DNA from: Engraulis encrasicolus
Taxonomy: Eukaryota > Chordata > Actinopteri > Clupeiformes > Engraulidae
Assembly: GCF_034702125.1 (NCBI RefSeq)
Contig: NC_085858.1
Location: forward strand, 56,233,779 to 56,297,778
Reading direction: 5' to 3'
DNA length: 64,000 nucleotides
Numbering within the stretch: position 1 is the first letter of the stretch; the number at the start of each line of letters is the position of its first letter. Position numbers and translations under genes: made by a program. A model generated the notes under the pieces. It made no database searches. It was not told the DNA's origin and was given only the letters and a program-made list of their open reading frames with translations. Of the stretch, positions 47,501 through 64,000 are shown in pieces.

Positions 47501-48854
47501 CTAAGGAGAGATTGTATGATGACTGTGCGTGCATATTACCTCATATGCCTCAGCAAGCTGTGCAAACTTCTCCTTAGCTTGAGGATCATCTTTGTTTGTG
47601 TCAGGGTGGTACTTCTTCGCCATCTAAAAGCACAAAATGCATTTGTAAACACATGCAACACAAATGATGCAAAACATGCATGGACAATGGCTTCAATCAA
47701 GAGCTAGCACAGTAAAGTGCTAGAACAGTATAGAGGAAAGTGTATAGAGGCAATAGTGGATCAATAACCAGACAGGCAATGTTTCTGAAAAAACAGCCTG
47801 AACGTTAGATGGAGGTAGAGGTAACTACCTGGTAGTAAGCCTTCTTGATTTCTTTCTGGTTAGCAGTGCGAGGCACGCCGAGAATCTGGTAGAAATCCTG
47901 CTTACCCTTCCAAGCAGTTGTGTGGAAGGACGATGTGCAGATGACATGAGGGGAGGGCACTCCTAATGATGACAACAATGACACCGACAGTAGTGAATAT
48001 CGGAGTCACAGTTTTGACAGCCTTGCTAAGCAGCAACATAAGCCTAACGTCTAGCTGACTTCAGATAAAACTGCCCCAGAGACCATAACAAGCTGACGCC
48101 ACGTCAGTGGCATCGTTCCCTTGCCGTTTCCATTAAGTTGTTGTAACGTCAACTTGTGCAATGTGTCAGTTGTGCATAATAGCAGCAACCCATGTATTAC
48201 TGAGACTCGTTTCAAAGACGACGTACTACACGCTACCATGAATGCCATTTCAGCTGACCGGACCAAATGCTTCTGGGAACTTTCTAGTTTGCGCCAATCC
48301 GCTTATGAATGAAAGATCAGGTATTTGCATAACCATATCAACGAACTATACTGAAGCATGGACTTCCAGTTTTACCCTGTCTTGTTCACCAGTTTAGGAG
48401 TAAAGATGTCAGCTGGATGACCCAGAACTTGTGCTAGCCACCAAATGCATAGTTACATCACGTATTAGCCTATGAGAATTGCCTCATTTGAGATTGGTGA
48501 CTCGACGCAATTGTACGCAAAATCTACAGTACTGACTTGCACTTTGCACTACCACCACTCTTTCTTAAGGAATATCACATATGAAGCTCAGAAGGCTTGC
48601 CGAGGGCCCTACTTGCCAGCTAGCGGCTGTGATGACCATGCCTCACCTGACGCCCCCGTCAATGTCAACCCTTTGGAGGCTCCCACGCGCACAAAGGGAC
48701 ATCGTGTCCATATCTGCCGTGCTCCCACGTTTGGCACAATCCGACCGGCTTTACTGAGGTGACAATTGGGAACAGACAAGGCCAGCCGATGGCCCGAGGA
48801 CACCGCAAGACAGAGCCAACGTGAGGAGGAACGAACTGCCGAGGACGCCATCAT
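41542..48854 (-). CDS. dnaja3: DnaJ homolog subfamily A member 3, mitochondrial (Tid1), complete
   Basis: Exons in transcript order: 48854-48617, 47962-47829, 47623-47540, 46883-46659, 45679-45527, 45172-45025, 44183-44119, 43452-43324, 42365-42250, 41912-41815, 41564-41542 (1413 nt, 470 aa). This is an Hsp40 co-chaperone of mitochondrial Hsp70. Residues 1 to about 95 are a basic, Ser-rich presequence. The J domain starts near DFYQILGV (102-109) with HPD at 130-132. A Gly/Phe-rich segment follows (about 165-215), then four zinc-binding CxxCxGxG motifs at Cys253, Cys270, Cys292 and Cys306. The C-terminal client domain contains [12 protein letters not shown]. The last exon encodes GKRSTGN, the same ending as the short human isoform. 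The start could be 48854 or 48851; an in-frame upstream ATG exists at 48890. The first intron works only with a GC donor. Duplicated acceptors occur upstream of exons 4 and 6. Confidence 0.94.
42751..43261. mobile_element. Mariner-type MITE carrying a nested TTAA element
   Basis: The outer element has ends (caag)gtgtgcagaattattag and ctgataattctgcacac with TA nearby on both sides. The inner element 42796-43154 (359 bp) has ends AGGGACACTG and CAGTGTCCCT and is flanked by TTAA at 42792-42795 and 43155-43158. It lies in a dnaja3 intron. Confidence 0.8.
43712..43869 (+). mobile_element. tRNA-derived SINE (family D)
   Basis: A-box-like tggccaaccggtagggc, B-box GGTCCGATTCC (about 43765-43775), tail aataaagtcgtaaaaag. 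The direct repeat TCATAGTCT flanks it (43703-43711 and 43870-43878). Confidence 0.8.
44317..44809. mobile_element. hAT-type MITE, 493 bp
   Basis: Begins TAGGGGTGGAACGGTTC and ends GTACCATCCCTA, flanked by an exact 8-bp duplication GTGCATAC (44309-44316 and 44810-44817). It is rich in acggttcggt-type words at both ends. Confidence 0.87.
45140..45470 (-). repeat. Tandem copies of the dnaja3 exon 6 acceptor and exon start
   Basis: On the plus strand, agcatcacaaacggcccc-like units start at about 45140 (the real exon), 45200, 45248, 45310, 45379 and 45438. Each includes the first about 30 exon bases plus the upstream acceptor. At least three extra copies keep an AG acceptor followed by the exon-like start. 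Confidence 0.88.
47066..47120 (-). repeat. Duplicate of the dnaja3 exon 4 acceptor and exon start
   Basis: tcactcaagacctgcagtgc at 47072 copies tcactcaggacctgcagtgc at 46874, with the flanking gagcaacaatcatta matching gagcaaaaatcatta. It is 198 bp upstream of the real acceptor in transcript order and retains tgcag as a decoy acceptor. Confidence 0.85.
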
Positions 48855-49710
48855 TTCGCTCTGCAAAACTTCCCAACGCTCACTGCGCATGCTTCAGACT
48901 TCACGCACGCGCAAAGTGAGGATAGGCTAATAAAAATATTAGGACCTCTTTTTTTTTAGGAGAGGGCAGCCTGGCAATGAATTGTTGATTTGTAAAAATA
49001 ATAATAAAAATAATAAGGATAAATACACAAATACATAAATAAATACATAAACAAATACAAGTGATAAAAAACGTGACATACATGGAAACAATTTCGTAAC
49101 TGTGTAATGGCTTGCATTGCAATGACACTTTTATTGCAACACAACCTTATCATTCAACTTTATTATTAAATGTTGACAAGCATATTCCTTTCAAGTTCAT
49201 AATCACAGATGGTAGTAAACCATGAATGAATGCATTTGTATTGCGCCTATTTCTGACCGGATTTAGCCCTGGATTTTCTACAGCCCTTGTTTGATTTTGG
49301 TCACAGTGCCAGGACAAGGCCAGAAGCTGGTTTTTAAATAGGCTAATACAATTAACCCGTTGAATTGATCTTTGACTAGTGAGTAAGATGGTCTGCAACT
49401 CTGAATAAACAACTCTGCCGCAATCACGACATGAATTTATTAAAAGTAGCCCAAAATGTTAAATTGACATTTTTGATTAAATTTAAAGTATAAGACTGTA
49501 TAATAGTTTAGTGGCACTTCTTGTTCTGTACCTGGCCACAACTAGGCCTACTCAAGCTATGCAGTTCCCTTTTGAAGTACGGATGAGAAGTGTAGAACTA
49601 GCCCGAGTCAGCTGAGCAGAGGAGCCGAACGTTCCTCCTCGCCTCCTGTGACAGCGAAGTAACAACACAGCGGAGACACCCGGAAGGTGCAAAGGCGAGA
49701 CCGAACTACA
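48855..49710. promoter_or_regulatory. dnaja3-coro7 divergent promoter region
   Basis: The two start codons face away from each other 856 bp apart. Near the dnaja3 start are ctgcgcatgc (48883-48892) and acgcacgcgcaaa (48902-48914), both close to NRF-1-type sites, which suits a nuclear gene for a mitochondrial protein. The rest is AT-rich without a frame. Confidence 0.5.
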
Positions 49711-60779
<11,069 letters not shown>

Positions 60780-61206
60780 GTAAGTCATGTATCTACACTG
60801 AAAACAAAGTCAGTGTGCGTTGTGTCGGATGTGTGCTACGATGTGTCCAGTATGTACAGAACATTAAGCTTGTCTCAGAAAAGCCCCTGACTAGAAGAAG
60901 CATACTATGATTAGTCAGTATTTTGTTCCATAATTCCTGGAAAGTCAGGCCAGGGACCAAAGGGTGACCCTGAAATGCAGGGTTTAATTAAGGGTAGAAC
61001 ATTTCTCACATCATCACAATATTTTCTTAATTGTCTGGCTAGGATGTGAGGCGTCTTCTTCATAGTAGGAACGGAAGGAGATTTTCAGTACCGAGATACA
61101 CCAGCAGGTGGCACCCCAGCACTTGTGATTTGACTGTGAATCTCTGCCAATCTCTGCCACTTACAGTAGCAGTGATGGAGTTTAATCTAGTGGCGTTTGC
61201 GTACCC

Positions 61207-61315
<109 letters not shown>

Positions 61316-62867
61316 CTTCATTTATGTGGAAAATTGTGAAAATGATTATTGGGACATCATGTATTAATGCACCAGATGTGACCAATTCTGTAGACATTAG
61401 CTACAGTGTCCCAAATTCATAATGGAAATTTTGGTACCAGTTAAAAGGCAAGATGATACACTTTAAAATCAGCCCTTGGTCAGAGACACAGCTGTTTTTG
61501 TAGTGATTTCAAATATGGCATTCCTTCCATGTGACAAAATAATGTATTTTTGTATAAATATTTAAAAACTAAAGACAAGCAAAAGTTGACCTTAATAGAG
61601 TTGTCTTAATAATGAAACCTGGGAAGATATTTTTGAACACCTTTAGCTTCATTCAAGACATTTTGTTTTTGTGTTTTTTAGTTTTCTACTCGAACCATTG
61701 CCTTAAAATTAGAGTTTTCTTTTTCAGACTCGTTTTGTCTGTCGGGATGACGCATAACATGTATCTAAGAGGTCTTTCTGCTTGCAATCTACATTCTTTC
61801 CTCTTTTGCTTCATCCCAACTTGAAGAGCAAGAGGCCTAATACAGGGCCTCAATGGTTGTGATGAGCTACGTATGTTTGAGTTTGAGTTTCAGTAGTTTA
61901 TTTGTCACATCCAAAGCCATAACCAAGGTTACAGCTTGTAGTGAAATTACGGTTCTGGTAGAACTCCAAAGCATGCAGAAATCATTAGACTAAAAATGTT
62001 TACATAAATTCACAAATGAATAAATAAGCAGTAAAGACAATGTCCATAGATGTCAGATTGTCCATAGATGTGTCAATCGAGGCAAGAGTTGGACGCGTTG
62101 TGCTGAAGGGGACTTGCCTGGGGGTTGAATGGCAGTTGCTCTCTCCTTTTAAACCGAGCTCTGACCTTGTGTGGTGTGGCGGCTGGTCAATGTTTGGGAG
62201 TTCTGTTTTCACTTGGTCCTCGTTGTGCCCACACAATAGGCCTCCAAGATCAGTGGTTAAGCACTCCACAATGGGCAACATGAGCTCCGGGGCTTCTTGC
62301 AGTCAATATAACAGATGTTACTCTGTCAAAAGGGGTAATTGATTGCAATTGCATTTCAAGCTAATGATACTTTTCATGTGATATGGCTGGTCAAAAGAAA
62401 ACAAGCTCTAATGACTCTAAAGTCCCTACTTAAAATTGAATTGTTGAGAATAAGTCATGAATAGCAGTTAAGTTCTGACATTTCAAGCTCAATTTATAGT
62501 TCCAAAATTTGAGGTCATTGACATAGCAAATGATGCGCATGTTTTTTAAATTATTAAATTGTATGTTATTTAATAGTTACAGATGCCCTCCATTACCACA
62601 CATTATGAAAATAATTACATTTTATCTGACTTTTTTGTAGCTTGTCTCAGCATATCCTCAAAATAATGTGACTTTCTATTCCTATCATTCCAATTCAAAC
62701 GTTCTCTGTTGTGATGTAGTTCAACAGTAAACATGCTAAGTGCATTTTACACATCCTTGATAAATGTGATGGTAATTACCCGTGTGTCTGTGTGAATCTT
62801 ATAAAAGTCTTGTATCCGAATCATCATATCTGTATCATCAGGAGTCTATCCACTTCGATCCCCAGTG

Positions 62868-63130
62868 TTGTGTTGTGTTGTGTTGTGTTGTGTTGTGTTG
62901 TGTTGTGTTGTGTTGTGTTGTGTTGTGTTGTCTTCTGTTGTCTTCTGTTGTCTTCTGTTGTGTTGTGTTGTCTTATGTTGTGTTGTGTTGTCTTATGTTG
63001 TGATGTGGTGGGTCTTGTGTTGTGTTGTGTTGTGTTGTGTTGTGTTGTGTTGTGTTGTGTTGTGGTGGGTCTTGTGTTGTGTTGTGTTGTGTTGTGTTGT
63101 GTTGTCTTCTGTTGTGTTGTCTTGTGTTGT
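62868..63130. repeat. (GTGTT)n pentanucleotide minisatellite with higher-order variants
   Basis: About 260 bp of gttgt units with variants gtctt, gttat and ggtgggtctt spaced through it. Because 5 is not a multiple of 3, all forward frames stay open and read Val-Leu-Cys patterns; none is a gene. Confidence 0.95.
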
Positions 63131-64000
63131 TTATCAAAAGTGGATGATCTGTGTTGTGGGTCCTTATTATAAAAGCCTAGTTCAGATGAAATGCTTTACA
63201 ATAAGCAGAGATTTGTGATAGAGCCGAAGATGAGGGATGCGTGGAAGACTCCACCTATGATTCAAATGGTTCATGATTTTTTTTCTTGTTTTTTAAACAT
63301 TCCAAATGCTGTTTGGGCTCACAACAGTAAGCTGTTTTTTATTTAACTTCTTTTTTTATTTTTCTTCATTGTATGAAGTCTTGAATGCCATCATAATCAC
63401 ATCATAAACAAAGCAAGTACAGTATATCCCCAGCTCAGGTATGCAGTATGATGTTTTGATGGAGAAGAAGATGGGTTCCGAGATACTGAATGACTGTCAC
63501 TACGTGTGTGACTGTGTGTGTGTCTATGTGTCTGTGTACATAAAAGTCTGGCATTTGCTACTGACAACTATTTGAAGCTCTTGTCAAATCTTCTGGCTAT
63601 TTGCAGTGCACATGAGCAATTTGGCGTCGTCCCCCTGGAAACGGAAAGCCCTCTCCTCTCCTCACTGTTTAGTCAGCACACAAAAGACTGCAACAATGTG
63701 GGAGGATGTGAAAAGAAGCTGTTTGACAACGACAGCAGTGCAACAGCTGTTTCTACAGAGAGACAGTTTCTTCATCTAGTCTGAAGCTATGTAAATAGTC
63801 TCATCTGCAACTATGAAGTCTTCTGCTATGCAGCCCAGTATGCAACTAATGCAGCCTACCTCGTATGCAGCTATGCAGCCTCCAACGAATCTGAAAAAAA
63901 TATTTTTAGCAAAGGATGTTTAGAATTTGAGTAGACTGCATATTGCAGGGCACTTGCATGGTCAAGTGAATGAAAGGGCCAGAGCGATGCTAATTGAGAA

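Noticed and set aside
48611..48618. GT donor (GGCAA/gtaggg) for dnaja3 exon 1
   Set aside because: It would leave two bases before an exon that needs one, breaking the frame; the GC donor two bases earlier fits.
61043..61111. Possible coro7 exon 7
   Set aside because: An acceptor-like tctggctag is followed by an open stretch, but its translation does not resemble the expected DKxLRxFDPR region of coronin-7.
62782..63218. Three overlapping Val-Leu-Cys frames
   Set aside because: A five-base repeat is open in all three frames; not a gene.

Overview
The window is nuclear DNA from a ray-finned (teleost-like) fish. The evidence is: multi-exon vertebrate genes with GT-AG introns, very long CA/TG, CT and GATA microsatellites, tRNA-headed SINEs, and many short DNA transposons of hAT, Tc1/mariner, Harbinger-like and TTAA-flanked types. 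Five genes are recognisable by translating exons and comparing them with remembered vertebrate families; no database search was run.

Layout. (1) igsf6 (+, 180-2331), a complete small immunoglobulin-type receptor. (2) A repeat-rich gap with a decayed LINE, then cfap70/ttc18 (+, 4935-30580), complete in 26 coding exons, with an RFX X-box about 130 bp before its start codon. (3) hmox2 (+, 33042-38251), complete in six coding exons with a long 3' UTR. (4) dnaja3 (-, 48854-41542), complete in 11 exons, convergent with hmox2 and divergent from coro7. (5) coro7 (+, from 49711), only its first six coding exons (190 codons); it runs off the right edge.

The genes do not form one pathway. They encode a leukocyte receptor (igsf6), a ciliary axoneme protein (cfap70), an ER haem oxygenase (hmox2), a mitochondrial Hsp40 (dnaja3) and a Golgi/actin coronin (coro7). 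hmox2, dnaja3 and coro7 are neighbours in mammals; igsf6 and cfap70 are not close to them there, so the left half reflects a different gene order.

The most unusual signal is a recurring one. At seven exon-intron boundaries in three genes, a short segment spanning the splice site has been duplicated into the adjacent intron: cfap70 exons 4, 8, 21 and 23, hmox2 exon 4, and dnaja3 exons 4 and 6. The copies carry decoy donors or acceptors, and at cfap70 exon 8 they form a 37-bp x 18 array. Other notable items are a 1.17-kb perfect-length palindrome made of two inverted half Tc1 elements, two 342-bp hairpin elements, a 1.95-kb element with CACTG ends and dispersed GACGGTGGTGAC motifs, several hAT-type insertions with exact 8-bp target duplications, and two probable GC-AG introns.
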